Shown here in pieces: positions 21,921 to 32,990 of a stretch of 64,000 nt of DNA. The translations under genes and the position numbers were made by a program. The stretch's first letter is position 1. The number at the start of each line of letters is the position of its first letter. This DNA is from Hysterangium stoloniferum. Its lineage: Eukaryota > Basidiomycota > Agaricomycetes > Hysterangiales > Hysterangiaceae. The notes beneath the pieces were generated by a model. It saw nothing but the letters and a program-made list of their open reading frames with translations. It ran no database searches and was not told the DNA's origin. The DNA lies in NCBI GenBank assembly GCA_015178975.1, contig WHVD01000248.1, positions 29,851 through 93,850 of the forward strand, in the 5' to 3' direction.

Positions 21921-24086
21921 ATGTCCCAACCACCTCTCTCGAAGTCCAAATTCCCGAAGTTCAAAAGGATCCCACAAACACCCACCACTGAGCAGCTATG
22001 GAATCCTGCCACCACCTCCTCAGGACCGCCTCACACTGAAATAGTCGAGCGCCCTTTCTCTTACCGTGAGGCCTCCACCTCTAATTCCTCAAGCTATTCC
22101 TCAATACACTGGGGATCAGCAGAGACTACTTCAAGAGTTGTTCACAATTCTCAAGGGTCACCTTGCACCGAAATGGTCGAGACACCCACTCCTTGTAATC
22201 AGGCCCCTCCCTCCAGATATTGGAACCTAAAGGACATCCCTTGGGATGGACCCTCCGCTCGAGCCTGGGGATCAACAGAGACTACCTCGAGGGTCGTCCA
22301 TGATTTTGAAGGGCCACCTCGCACCGCAATGGTCGAGACACCCACTCCTTGTAACCAGGCCCCTCCCTCCAGATGTTGGGACCTAAAGGACATCCCTTGG
22401 GACAGACCCCCCGTTTGAACCTCCCCATCCCCTCCACCCGAGGAAGTAGCCCGGAAACGTCGCGAAAAGGAGGAGCATCATGCCTGAAACCAACAGGAGC
22501 TCAGGGAACTTAAAAGAAAGAGGAGAGAGAAGTTCATGCAAGATCGGATAGCCAGGGGAGGAATGGAAGGAGTACCCTCAAAAGCCCAAAGGAGAGAGAG
22601 CAGGATTCGGAAGGGCTATGCCCCTATCACACCAATTCTCCCTCCCCCAGGGAAGAAATGGGGGTATTTCGTAGAGACCAAGGAGAGTGATAACGGAACC
22701 CCCCTGCATACGTGCCGCTGGAGCTAAAAGCCGGAAAGGGAAGGATGGTACTACCTTTTACGATTGGGAACTGGTCAGATGGATTAAACTCCAAAGTATC
22801 AAGCTGACTCGAGGAGATGAAAAGGAACCACCCTCAGGGGCCAATCCTCCTCAGGGACCAGCACAGAAAAGGTTTCGGGTGGGCCCCACCAACTCTTCTT
22901 CAGACTTGGAGGATAGTGACACCACCTATCCACGATACGGGGCGAAGTATCTGGGGGAGGACTCGTTCGAAGGGTTCTTGCTACCAAAGCCCATACACTT
23001 CGTCTCTAGTGATCCAAATCAAAGGGAACTTAAACCAACTGTCAGCATATGGCATGGGTATCGACCAAACAAGATCTCAACCGCCATCGCCATGGAAATC
23101 CCCACCCAACCCTCTCCCACACCTCCCCCTCTATCCATTCCCACCCCAGAGTTACAGGAGCGTGTGCCACCACAGCTATGAGATTCCTTGGACCATCCCC
23201 CGAACCTTCAGCTTTCTATGCCTGCCACTACCCACGAGCTGTCGACAGCTCCATACCAATCAGAACAGGCCTGCGACATTGTAATGCTCGACCCTCCAAT
23301 CGTTGAGCCACCCTCCACGTCTATTCCCTTGAGCGAAAAGGCCCGCGGGACACAAAGAGTCTCCCATCCAATCAAACTGGAGGTCCCAGAGACAGTGATA
23401 AGCAGGGATGAGGCTGACGGCAACATTTGGGTGCGAATAGCAATCAACTACCACTCGGCACAGTTCACCATCAGCAGGGTCCTAAGTCAGCTACTGCCCG
23501 TGCTACAGCCACCCTTGCTAGAAGGGAAAGTAAGCAATTGCAGAGGACTCGCATCACTGGAAGAGACCATGGTCGACTTTTACCTGCTTATAAATGACAT
23601 GGCAGAGGCGGAGAAGCTGAAAAGCATCGTTTCAGGGATCAAGCTGTCACCATTCAGACAGCTGTCGGTGAACTTCCCTTGCACCCCTCCCGAGACTTCA
23701 ATCTCTACCCCCCTTACCGACCTTGTCAATCTACTTGAGGAGTTACTTCCTGCTAGTGACAACTGGATAAACCCTGATTGCGTGACCACAGACAGTACCA
23801 CTCCCCAGCAGACGGCACCTCATCTCCTTTCATGACTGGACCTCAACCCAGCTGACAGGATTCGCCTCATCATCAGGATGTGACAAAAATTTTTTATGGC
23901 CACTGGGTATCCATGGTGCACAAAGTGGAACAACTGTCTCCCAACTCTCGTGACTTGAAGCTCTGTGAGATTGTAGGTCCCCTCCATAACAAGTGGGAGG
24001 AATGGGGTCAAGCGATACTACAGCTAGGGGGTTCCGACAAAGAAGCATGGGGAGGAGTCCCCAGTAGGCTACAAGACTTTGCATGA
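21921..24086 (+). pseudogene. ElD extra sense reading frame in the env position, function unknown
   Basis: Between pol and the 3' LTR lies about 2.1 kb of coding-like sequence in pol orientation. It starts MSQPPLSKSKFPKF and contains a direct protein repeat of about 60 residues (VVETPTPCNQAPPSR-type units at about 22150-22220 and 22310-22400, each ending LKDIPWD). A basic stretch (RELKRKRREK, 22500), a Pro-rich linker (PTQPSPTPPPLSIP) and a more globular part (NIWVRIAINYHSAQFTISRVLSQLLP, 23430) follow. A frameshift lies near the C run at 22697-22704, and TGA stops occur at 22416, 23179, 23833 and 23880. I see no signal peptide, fusion motif or membrane segment, so it is not recognisably an envelope protein. 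No family recognised. Confidence 0.6.
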
Positions 24087-24095
24087 CATGGTCCT

Positions 24096-24112
24096 CCGAA
24101 CTGGGGGGGCAC
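24096..24112 (+). promoter_or_regulatory. polypurine tract of ElD
   Basis: A G-rich run (CTGGGGGGGCAC) directly precedes the 3' LTR at 24113, the expected place for plus-strand priming. Confidence 0.6.
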
Positions 24113-24795
24113 TGTGAAGGATAGGTCACATAGGAGGCGCGACTAAAGGCTCTAAGCCTTTCCCCTTAGCCACTTTATAATTCCTTTATTTCCTTTATGT
24201 TTTATATTTTTATTCTCCTTTCTATCACTCATAAATACGGGTCATACCCCCTTTTATTAGTTTGAGAGTCCATGTATGCTTGTGGGCGCTCTTGCCCACA
24301 AGAGGTATGTACATGTCACAGTAGTAGTCATACGCGAGAAATTTAGACACTTTTCAACCCCGACAACCATCACCTGCACACACAAGTACTGGTTCGGGGT
24401 CTTGTCTAAAACAAATCTTCACTCTATCTCTTTTCATAGATCTGTAGTAACTATACTTCGCACTGAAACAGTCGAAGTCAGTTACTACTATTCAACTCAA
24501 CTTCAAGCTCTTGCTTCGCGCAGTAAGAATATCCATTGTAGCTCACTTTCTTAGGATATTCTCTCTCTCTCGCAATATATAATTTCTCTTATCTACTTGG
24601 CCATTGGCCCAGCTAGCTACACAGTCGGATCATACCATAAGGTTGATCCACCCTTGTAATTATCTACTGATCGCACCTTAAAGGTCGATCGTAATCTACA
24701 TCTTGACTACTTAAAACTACTAGTCGATTGTATTTCGTACTATTGCTAGTTGATAACAATCGCACATTGAGTGGTAAACTACTCGACCCTTTACA
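24113..24795 (+). mobile_element. ElD 3' LTR
   Basis: 683 bp, TGTGAAGG to CCCTTTACA, followed by the target duplication AATAT and then ElA gag. Confidence 0.92.
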
Positions 24796-24800
24796 AATAT

Positions 24801-25383
24801 AGTCTGTGATGCACTGCATGTCCTTCATATGAAGATTGGTGAGACTGTTCTCAGCTTCTCCTGTCAGGTCATCCGGGCCAAAGTTGGTTTCAAGCTCCTC
24901 AACAACAGCATCCCAATCCTCGAGCCAAAGTGGCTCTTCCTCGGAAATTCCACTAAAAGCCGGTTCGAACCATTTCAACGTGGATCCCAACAAATATGAA
25001 AGTGCATAGTTGACTTTTCAGGAATCTGTGGAGAATGCAGCAGATTGATCGCGGAAATTGAAGTGACATTGCATGAGGAAAGTAGAGAGTTTGTTTGGGT
25101 TGGAACCTGTAAAGGGTTCCGGAGCATTGACTTTTGACCGTGGAGGTTCTTGTTCCTTTTTCTTTCGTTCTTCGAGCAGGTGCGTCATAAAGTTATCTAT
25201 AGTGCCTGCTAAAAACTCAGAAGTAGGGTCCCCCAAGTGCAGTCATTCGAATGGTGGAGGATTTTTGACACCTTTGCCCTTGTTGGAGGCCACGGACTCG
25301 TCCTCATGCTCGGATTCATCCTGGTTTTCCAGGACTTCTTTGATACGGGCTTCTTCCATGGCTTCTGACTGGTTCGCAAGCAT
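24801..25383 (-). pseudogene. ElA gag, N-terminal part
   Basis: Starts MLANQSEAMEEARIKEVL at 25383 and includes a charged region (EERKKKEQEPPRSK), the capsid-like words PEPFTGSNPNKLSTFL and CHFNFRD, LSYLLGSTLKWFEP, and WDAVVEELETNFG. Two TGA stops (PFE*LHLG near 25242 and TDS*KVNY near 25020) replace Arg codons. It ends where ElD was inserted; the C-terminal half is at 11435-12089. Confidence 0.85.
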
Positions 25384-25456
25384 CTGACTGGTATACAAGG
25401 TTAACAGGGAATGAAGAGTTGACGGTCCAGGTAATGATGCCTTAGTCAGAAAATAC

Positions 25457-26691
25457 TGTTAGGATACGTACAGGGTGGGTCTCCAGAGAAACCCACGGAA
25501 TATCCGGTAGGACTTGGCTTCAGTTTATAGGCTGCGCCCTTGCTAGATCGTGTCGTCCAATTTCAGACAGGCAGACAGGAAGCCTGGGGAGTCCGGGCGG
25601 GGGTCGTGGGTGTGAAGAGTGGTATAAGTTCTGACCATTCTATGTACGAAGAAATGAGTAGAATGGGAAGATGGATGATTCGAGTGGAGGCCTCGACTGC
25701 TATAGTTCGAGGCCTAAAGTGTTAGATAGTTTAGATATTGCTACCTATGTAGTAGCTGACACGTCACCCTGATCACCGCTCGTAGTAGACCTAGTTTATG
25801 TCTTACGAGTGGTGGTTCTTGGGTAAAAGTGTGTCTGAGTTCTATCTGGTGCCGAGTGCACCCACAAGTATACACAAAGCTTCAAACTAATGAAATGGTA
25901 CAATATTCGAAGAATATAAAGGATAGAAAAATATGAATAAAATGTGTAAAATATAAATAAAATAAAAGGAGTGTTTTACCACAATGAAACTGTGGTAAAA
26001 GCATACTCCTCACAGTGGGTCGGGGGGTCGTAGGTCGAAGGTCATGGGTCGAGGGGTCGTGAGTCTCGAGATAGGTGAGAGAGGTAGATGCGCTGGAGCC
26101 CGTGGGCTCCGACTAGTGTGAGCGGTGTGATTCAAGTAGGAATTTAGAGCGGAAAATGTATTAGATTACTGGGGGGAATCTAACCCAATTTTCTGACTGG
26201 ATTGTATGTACAACATCTGCCAGTTTAAATAGACCATGGAGTGAATGTCATACCGAATCCAGTAATAATGAAATGAAATGAGCAAAACATAAAACGGGAA
26301 TAGTAAACACCAAATTGGTGTTAGGAACGGGACAGAACAGAGCAGAGTCCAAATAGTGACAAATCAAAAACCATAACAGGAAACGGAGCAGGAGTGGAGT
26401 CCGAATCGTGACAGGTCATTTGACTAAAATGGGAACGGGGCTCTGTTAGAGAGGTGACAGGTTTTCTGAGCGGGGTCCGGTGACTGACGCGCAGGACAAG
26501 GTCAGAAATAGACAGAGACAAAGTCCGGTGGGTTTTCCGGTGACTGAAACACAACATAACGAAGATGAACGTAGATGAGTCTGACGTACAGAGTCCAGTG
26601 GGAATTCCGGTAAACTGATAATGGGTGCATATAGGGCACGGGTGCGTATAAGTTAGTGCCCAGAGTCCGGGTGGGATTTCTGGTCATAACA
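25457..26691 (-). mobile_element. 5' LTR of ElA, split by an LTR-B
   Basis: Ends TGTTAGGATACG and TGGTCATAACA (as read on the + strand), matching the clean solo LTR at 48637-49482; about 830 bp after removing the 25611-26014 insert. The left neighbour is ElA gag, so this is the 5' LTR of the main element. Confidence 0.88.
25611..26014 (-). mobile_element. solo LTR-B, short form (404 bp), target GTGGG
   Basis: TGTGAAGAGTGG to GCATACTCCTCACA with GTGGG at 25606-25610 and 26015-26019. It splits the ElA 5' LTR. Confidence 0.9.
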
Positions 26692-26699
26692 CAAACTAC

Positions 26700-27600
26700 T
26701 TCTTAAACAAAGCTTCCTCACACATTCCATCCCCTTTGCACTTCTGAGCTGGTTGGGGTTTTGGTTTATTTAGAGGGAAAATGTGGGGCTCTTGAGTGTC
26801 TGGTTCACTACCTTCACTAAATTCTGGCCAATGCTACATGAAAGTATGTATAAACATTAATCTATATCATATTTTGAAATTGAGAGTAAAATACCTAATA
26901 TTCAGTATCCTCAGGTCCAGGAATATGACATTCATTCCAAGAGTAGGGAATATAGACTCCATTTATTCTGATGATTACCTGCATCCAATCCCCATGGTTG
27001 AAAGCTGGTAGGCCCTGCTGCTTTTGAAGTCTCAAACATTTCATGTTCAAGAAATCCAATGGCTTCTTTGTCAACATATATGGCAGTGAATGGTGGTACC
27101 TGGCTATACTATATAAGCTACAAGTGCTTCAATAGGTCTTGAAATAGTTATGTATCTTTGGGAAGATCCTCAAAAGGTGGGTCATAAGGGGATAATTGGG
27201 TGTAGGACTGTTTCAGGATAAGAAGAGTCATTGCATGGGCTGCAGGTACTTGTTGGATCCATTTATCCTTGTTCCTTGGATCAGAGTCTAGGTTCATATA
27301 CAGCCAAAAATGTGTCATGGCAATTTGTATTGGAGAGAGATTTCCGGAAAACAATATGACATAGTTTTTTAAGGTAGGTGGATTCAGCCTTCAACTCTGA
27401 CATAGCCTTTCCAGTGTACAGGTAATCCAAAGCAGAACATTCTCTTCTAACTTGTTTTGGTATCTTCACCAGCTTGTTAAGCAATGGAAGGTGAGGTTTC
27501 AGAAGAGTATCAAACATTGGAGATGATGGATAATGAAGGTAATTTAAGATCTTGTCCTCTTCATGTGGGAATGAGCACACCAAATCCCATTTTCCCAACT
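26700..27600 (-). pseudogene. decayed multi-exon gene of unknown function, 3' end cut by ElA
   Basis: Exon-like blocks on the - strand are 27598-27360 (MGKWDLVCSFPHEEDKILNY, IKVPKQ-like, SALDYLYTGKAMSEL), 27350-27150 (SGNLSPIQIAMTHFWLYMNL, KDKWIQQVPAAHAMTLL, YDPPFEDLP), 27077-26895 (RLQKQQGLPAF, GDWMQVIIRINGVYIPYSW) and 26840-26700 (EFSEGSEPDTQEPHIF). The joins need introns or frame changes, and stops lie between blocks. The last block ends close to the ElA LTR, so the element probably landed in or beside the gene 3' end. I do not recognise the family; the composition suggests a soluble cytosolic protein. Confidence 0.5.
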
Positions 27601-27840
27601 ATAAAAGTCAAACTTGAGTTATTTTAATAACTACAAATAATTTAATTTAATTTTTGTGATATTCTAGTTTGGGAAAATGGTTCTGAGTATGTTTTATTGT
27701 GGTCTCAAATTGTACTGCAATTCTACTCTCCTTGTCTGTCATCCCCTGCTTGGTATCCTTCCAGACATCCTTGACCTCTGCTTGTTCTTTGATCCCTCAG
27801 ATTCACCCTCACACTTGTTCTCAGCTCCAGAATGTGCTAA
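27601..27840. other. upstream of the decayed gene, no feature
   Basis: AT-rich, with short frames only; it may be the promoter side or a lost exon of the decayed gene. Nothing firm is seen. Confidence 0.3.
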
Positions 27841-27849
27841 GTATTTGTC

Positions 27850-28335
27850 AACTTGGGGTGCAAAGGTGTAGCATATGGTGAAGCCAAGTCCTTTCTGTCC
27901 CTGGCAATATTCTGAAAGCTCCTAGAGTATTTCCTGGAAAGCCCTCAGACTAGTACCTGGAAAGTTCCCAGTAAATCTTGTACTTTATAGAGTTCAGAGT
28001 TAAGCCACCCACACTATGTATGTGAAGAAGTACTGTAGGGGGGACTCTAAGTCAAGATTCAAACTGAAGAGAAGTGATATACAGGATATATCTTTTGTAC
28101 TAGTAAAGGACAAGGTGAAATACTAAACTGGAGCAAACAAGTTACAAGTGGAATAAAGAATTATAGAGAGAGCAAAAGGAATCAGGACAGTGTTAAGCTT
28201 GGGGCTTATGGGTTGGTCTCTGGAGAAACCTGCAGATATTCTGGGGAAGGACATGGCTTTAGCTTATGTGCTGCACCCTTTCAAGATTGTGTTGTCCAAA
28301 TTCAGACAGGAGCAGACTGAGTTACAATGGAGATC
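27850..28335. repeat. relics of ElA-like LTRs
   Basis: At 28200-28320 the order GGTCTCTGGAGAAACC, GGACATGGCTTTAGCTTA, GTGTTGTCCAAATTCAGACA follows the downstream end of the ElA LTR (compare 48660-48750) with many substitutions, in - orientation. At 27868-27890 GGTGAAGCCAAGTCC is the same word inverted. These are old fragments, not complete LTRs. Confidence 0.5.
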
Positions 28336-29637
28336 ACTTGTAGGAGGTCTGAAAACAATATCTAACAGGCACTAGGCTACAACAAACTAGGGTTATGGAT
28401 GCACAGTTCTCACTTGATAGACTTGATCCACCCCCACCCCAACCTGTGATGTATTGCTTTTGTTGAGAATCCTTAAGTACTTGCAGTGACTTAAAGACAA
28501 CAACTATGATATATGAAAGAGCTGAGTGTATTAGTAGTCTATTAATTTAGGGTTCTTATTTGTAAGTATTTAAAGGTAGAATAGAATATGGGAAAGGGAG
28601 TGAATTAAGGTAAGTCACATTAATGACAAGGAGAATTCTCACTAACCTGAGAAAGGTAATATCCCGTAAACCTGGAACATGTGAATAAGATGTATGAATG
28701 CAAATGGGATTATACTGTGTAGTTTAAGATGGTTCAAAAGGCTTATATTTCATAATTCAGCTCTGCTGTTTATATACATAAAATGATGCTGTGCAACTGC
28801 ACATTACTATGTATAAAAATCATGGCTGCTATGCAATGACTGCACATGACAGAATATAGTGTAGCTGCACATAACTGTGCATGCACAGTTACAATTGTCT
28901 TAAACTAATTTAGCTAAGAAAAGATATACATCTTGAGTATGGACTTTGAAAGGTTGTTGGGATCAACCTCACTTCAGTCAGTAACAGACAGGACAAGAGT
29001 TTCTCTATTGTAGATGGTAGAAGATAGAATGTACAATATGTTCCACGACTTCTAGTGTAAGAGTCGAGCCAATATATACCTATGGATAGAACAATAACGT
29101 TGCGAGAACAAAGGGATGGAACAATAAGGGATAGAACAATACAAATGGATGAACAATACAAATCAAGTTTCTGATCAAGACGGAGATGGAAAATGAAAGA
29201 TCTCGATCGTGATGGAAAGACAATGGGAGAGCGATCGGATCGGAGAGGCAATCGACGGAGTGATGGTTGTAGGCCAATGTAAGCGTATGTGGTAATGCGA
29301 CCAGGATTACAGACTTCCCATATTCTCTAGACACTTACTAAGCTGTGATCCAGTTTGTTCCTGATTATGTTTTGACATGTATATGTTCACTTGATATTGT
29401 GTTTTGGTACCTGTTCTCATATCAACTTGACCCATATACTCCAGAATGGTTAATCCTGTTATTTTCTTGTTTACATGTCTTGTCTTTTTGTTTCAGCAGA
29501 TTAGTAGTACAATAATGAATTAGTCTATATAGTCTATTAATCTTTTTAACCACAATCCAATCAGTATATTGACTTAGAGCTACAACCTATCTCCTCAATA
29601 CACTAAGCTAAACTATGAAACTTGACACCAGTGTATT
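28336..29637. other. non-coding repeat-like stretch
   Basis: No convincing gene. Notable pieces are a cluster of TGCACA/TGTGCA words at 28790-28880 and, on the - strand at 29040-29260, a sequence with TATATATTGGCTCGACTC that looks like an LTR promoter of another element. No ends or target duplications were found. Confidence 0.3.
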
Positions 29638-30300
29638 GTCAGAACCCCTGGGTATCCCAACTCTCTGACCAATCATGTACTTTCAGACTTTCTAGGATAA
29701 CTGTACATACCCCTGTCTGAAGCTAGGACCCAATGATCATACAAAAGCACAGCACATGAGATGAAGCCAAGTTCTATCTGCCTTGGAACTTCTACAGGTT
29801 TTCCCCATGCCCTTGTTCACTCCTGCCCAGTAAGGCCTGAGCTTAACATATATCCCTTGTATCCTTGTATATCTCTGGATTGTTATTAAAATAACTCCTC
29901 TATCTATATATACATGGAGAAATAGTATTTGCAATCCAATCTGAATATTGTGTTACATTACATTACATTTAAACTTACTTCTCTCTACAGAAAACCACCC
30001 ATTCCCTTCCTATTTTGGCCCATTGAATACCTTCAGATTTCCTGAGCTGCAGCTTCATTCCTCTTCTAATCCTATTCCTGGCCCATCCTGAAGCCACAAA
30101 TTCATTTGAAATTAGGACAGCTGCATAGTTTGTAATGGTGCAGCATATCAACTGAAGCCAAGTCCCACCCATTCACAATCTTTGCTCCTTGGTTTAGTAC
30201 TTGACTTAAGGTCTCTATAGTATATTTTATTCTCAGCTGATCTCACTTCCAACATCCTGGCCATATCCAGCCTCCATCACCTATATGTATAGTCCAATCA
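29638..30300 (+). repeat. degenerate LTR-like sequence(s), ElA-related
   Basis: Starts TGTCAGAACCCC. It contains GATGAAGCCAAGT (29762), a TATATATACATGG box, and then GCAATCCAATCTG, in the same order as TATATAAACTGG and ACAATCCAGTCAG in the ElA LTR. A second CTGAAGCCAAGTCC lies at 30141. The ends are not definable. Confidence 0.4.
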
Positions 30301-30520
30301 CTAACTAGATACATATAAAGCTGTACAAGGCAGCAATATCATTGTAGACTCATGATCAATATCATCCAACCTCTCTTTTTGACCAAACTCAGCTGATTTA
30401 ATAGCAATATTCAATGTTTGGTATATATCTAGTGCAACATCACCAAGTAGACTGCTTATATACATACTGTCTAAGGCAAATAAATCATCATGGGCTTGGA
30501 CTGACATTATTCTGCCCATT

Positions 30521-30896
30521 CACTGGAGGCACCCCAATGTTTTTGGAGTTTGAAAACCTTCCAAAAATCTTAATATTTGGCCAAACTTTTCTAAGAATTC
30601 TTTGAACTGATAAATTGTTTAAAATTTTTAAGTTTTAGTAGGATTTTCCAAAGTGGGAAATCATATCTGAAAACCTTAAAAATTTGTATCAAGAAACTCT
30701 GACTAATGATGTTTCCTCAGATTTTCTAATGCAAATATTTAAAGTTTTCAGATATGGTTTTCCAGTTTGGAAAATCCTACTAAAACTTAAAATTTTCAAT
30801 CAATTTATCAGTTCAAAGAATTCTCAAAAAATTTGGCCAAATAGTAGGATTGTCAGAAGGTTTTTTAACTCCAAAAACCTTGAGGTGCCTCCAGTG
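30521..30896. mobile_element. 376-bp fold-back element, complete
   Basis: Starts CACTGGAGGCACC and ends GGTGCCTCCAGTG. The two halves are reverse complements over nearly their whole length, meeting near 30705 (AACTCTGACTAATG / TGTTTCCTCAGA). It is flanked by ATT at 30518-30520 and 30897-30899. One arm of a relative is at 1369-1545. No coding capacity; RNA from it would fold into one long hairpin. Confidence 0.8.
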
Positions 30897-30899
30897 ATT

Positions 30900-31227
30900 C
30901 CTTATCCTAGTTGTATTTTGTATTTGGGCCTTTTTGATTTACACCTGAGTCCTTTACATATATCCTCTAACAAAAAACCTGATTTACCATTATATATATT
31001 TAAGGCCTGTCCATCTTAGATTTTCACAGATACTAGTGCTCCAAAGCAACAAATTCTCACAACTCATACAGAAGTGTAGAGTAACTGGAAAGAAAAAAAT
31101 AACAAATAGGAATGGATTAATAGAAAGGCTAATCAGAGTCTCAACAAGGAATATAATGTGATTTGGATAGGAAGTGTAGAAGTTGACTGCCAGAGACTCA
31201 AAATATTTCAAACTCCTACACAGCAAT
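30900..31227. other. non-coding, no feature recognised
   Basis: Low-complexity AT-rich sequence between two inverted-repeat elements. A hydrophobic frame on the - strand has no support. Confidence 0.3.
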
Positions 31228-31545
31228 GTGCCGCGCGCACTGCTGCAAGGGCTGCCGCGAAAAGTGGGCAATTGCCGCGAACACACATTTTGGTTTCAAA
31301 CTAAAACAGAGTCATATTTTGAAAGGTAATACTCAAAATATCATGTTAAATGAGCTATTTAAAAAGGGCCTAATACACAATTTTAAACATTAAAACTAAG
31401 TCTTAAAGTAAATTAACAGTCCCCTAGTACACATATTGATGTATCATGAAGTATAGATGGAAAGTTATATCTATTTATGCTAGTCAAATGTGTTTTTGAG
31501 GGCATTTTGAGGTGTTCGCGGCAGTCGCGACACCCTGCGCGGCAC
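31228..31545. mobile_element. 318-bp MITE-like element with GC-rich inverted ends
   Basis: Begins GTGCCGCGCGCACTGC and ends CGCGACACCCTGCGCGGCAC. GCCGCGAACAC also lies inside both ends in inverted orientation, while the middle is strongly AT-rich. No target duplication is evident. Confidence 0.6.
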
Positions 31546-31555
31546 TTTCCCATGG

Positions 31556-32990
31556 CTCATATGTTTCGTACGTAAGCTATCCTGGCCGACATCGTGCTGG
31601 TAAGGAAGTCCATTTTCCCTCCTCTAGTTTATTGATGACAACTACTGTCTTTCCTGTCGGTCAAGTCATTCCTCACTATTTATCGTTCGGCCGATACCAC
31701 CGCACTTTCTCCACGGACGAACGCTCGAGCTCGTGGCTCATCGGAGTCGAGTATGTATCGTACGGCTAGATCCCTCCATGGACGAACGCTCGAGCTCGTG
31801 GCTCATCTGAAGAGAGCGACGCCATATACATACCCATGACCTGGCTCTTCCTTCTCTCCTTTCCCTGTCCCTTTCATATCAAGCTGTCACTCTCTACCCG
31901 CCATGTTTTTTTCTTTCACCCTCTGCTTTCTGGTGTTTGCACTGGTGTCGGGATATCCAAGATATTACGGTGGTCAGCGCGGACATTCGCTATAGCTTGT
32001 TTCTGATTGTACACGCTGATTATGTGAATCATAGTGGCTGCTCATCGCTCAGATGACATCTCTAAACTAGGATTAAGACAAGACAATTCAGAAAAGGTAA
32101 TGAACGCCGCAGATCGGGTAAATTACGTCAGATGCTAAACTACACCGACATTCCTTTACCGTTGGACAGTGTAGTGCCGCATGTGCCAACTTCAACACCA
32201 TGTCCAATGACTGCAATACTCCTCATTGTGGCTGTTTCGCCGACTTTTTCAATGCGGAAGGTCAATGCCTCTTGTGTCAAAGTAACTCCAGCAACCCTGC
32301 GGATGTGGTAAACATTAAGTTTTTATTGGATGGTGGGTCACAATCATTGCCTCTGAACGTGAAGAATCGACTTTGAATTCGATATAGCCGAGGTGGCTCT
32401 GTGTCATCGAGACGGCATTGAGACTAGCTACAGTCTACCTCTTGACCCTGCTGCTGCCGCCATTCTCCAAAGGGTGTATCACGCAGATTCAGGTATGCTT
32501 AATTTAACTGCCTATTTATGATTAACTACCATATATTTGGATAGTCTTACGCACAAAGCAAATGGTTTTTTTGGCTTTACAAATCATTGGTGGACATATT
32601 GGCATATTTCTCGTCCTCGTCCTTGCAGTCTTTTCGCGCCAAGTCCACCGAGACCCGACATTCTTCAATTTTTGTATAACATGTATTATATCTAGTATTG
32701 TGTTTTCGTTGTCGTGAGTGTCCTTCAGCACTTTCGTCCCGGTAGCTGAGTAAACCCTACAGACTTTACCGTGGGACTTCAATTAATACATCCCGTCAAC
32801 CCTTAGGATATTCGAGGGAAAGTCTGTGTATTGCTCAAGTTGCGCTTACAAATGGAGCACAAGTCATGACAGCAAGCTCCACGCTATCACTCGTTATCAG
32901 GGTGTGTAATGCGTTTCTCTCTTTGTTTTTCTTTCGAATAGCAATAAACGCCTTTTTCTAAGTTGTGGTTAGACCTTCGTACTGCGATAT
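31556..32990 (+). repeat. segmental duplication, copy 1
   Basis: Matches 37165-40548 in order and orientation, apart from three insertions in that copy. It contains the promoter region, the secreted-protein gene and the first exons of the membrane-protein gene. Near 31690-31830 a repeated phrase GGACGAACGCTCGAGCTCGTG occurs twice; it occurs in variant forms in copy 2. Confidence 0.85.
31903..32345 (+). pseudogene. small secreted Cys-rich protein gene, copy 1
   Basis: ATG at 31903 begins MFFSFTLCFLVFALVSGYP, a clear signal peptide. A later block at about 32160-32310 reads VGQCSAACANFNTMSNDC, then CGCFADFFNAEGQCLLCQ, a cysteine pattern common in small secreted proteins of agaricomycetes. The junction between the blocks would need introns, and the frame closes early after GQRGHSL, so the copy seems broken or is spliced in a way I cannot fix. 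It lies directly upstream of a membrane-protein gene and the pair is duplicated. Confidence 0.5.

Larger units (their letters stand above)
12095..24795 (+). mobile_element. ElD: full-length 12.7-kb Ty3/gypsy chromovirus
   Basis: Two LTRs (12095-12776 and 24113-24795) enclose gag, pol and an extra sense reading frame. The element is flanked by AATAT at 12090-12094 and 24796-24800 and interrupts ElA gag. Removing it rejoins gag in the - strand (CITDYI + the downstream part). I count 17 differences in the first 315 aligned LTR bases, mostly transitions, so it is not a recent arrival. Nested inside it are a solo LTR-B (14922-15324) and a 1.5-kb insert (about 19478-21015). Confidence 0.92.
5135..26691 (-). 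mobile_element. ElA: chromodomain Ty3/gypsy element, complete but heavily nested
   Basis: On the - strand the order is 5' LTR (26691-25457), gag N-terminus (25383-24801), [ElD insertion 24795-12095], gag C-terminus (12089-11435), protease-RT-RNase H (11565-9307), [675-bp insert 9303-8629], integrase and chromodomain (8625-7035), antisense accessory gene (5865-6834, + strand), polypurine tract (5654-5666) and truncated 3' LTR (5653-5135). With the inserts removed the element is about 7.5-8 kb. The flanks at 26692 give no target duplication because the other end is truncated. All in-frame stops I see in gag and pol are TGA at expected Arg codons. Confidence 0.85.

Noticed and set aside
21921-24086. 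A retroviral-type envelope gene in ElD
   Set aside because: No signal peptide, cleavage site, fusion peptide or membrane helix is visible; only the position resembles env.
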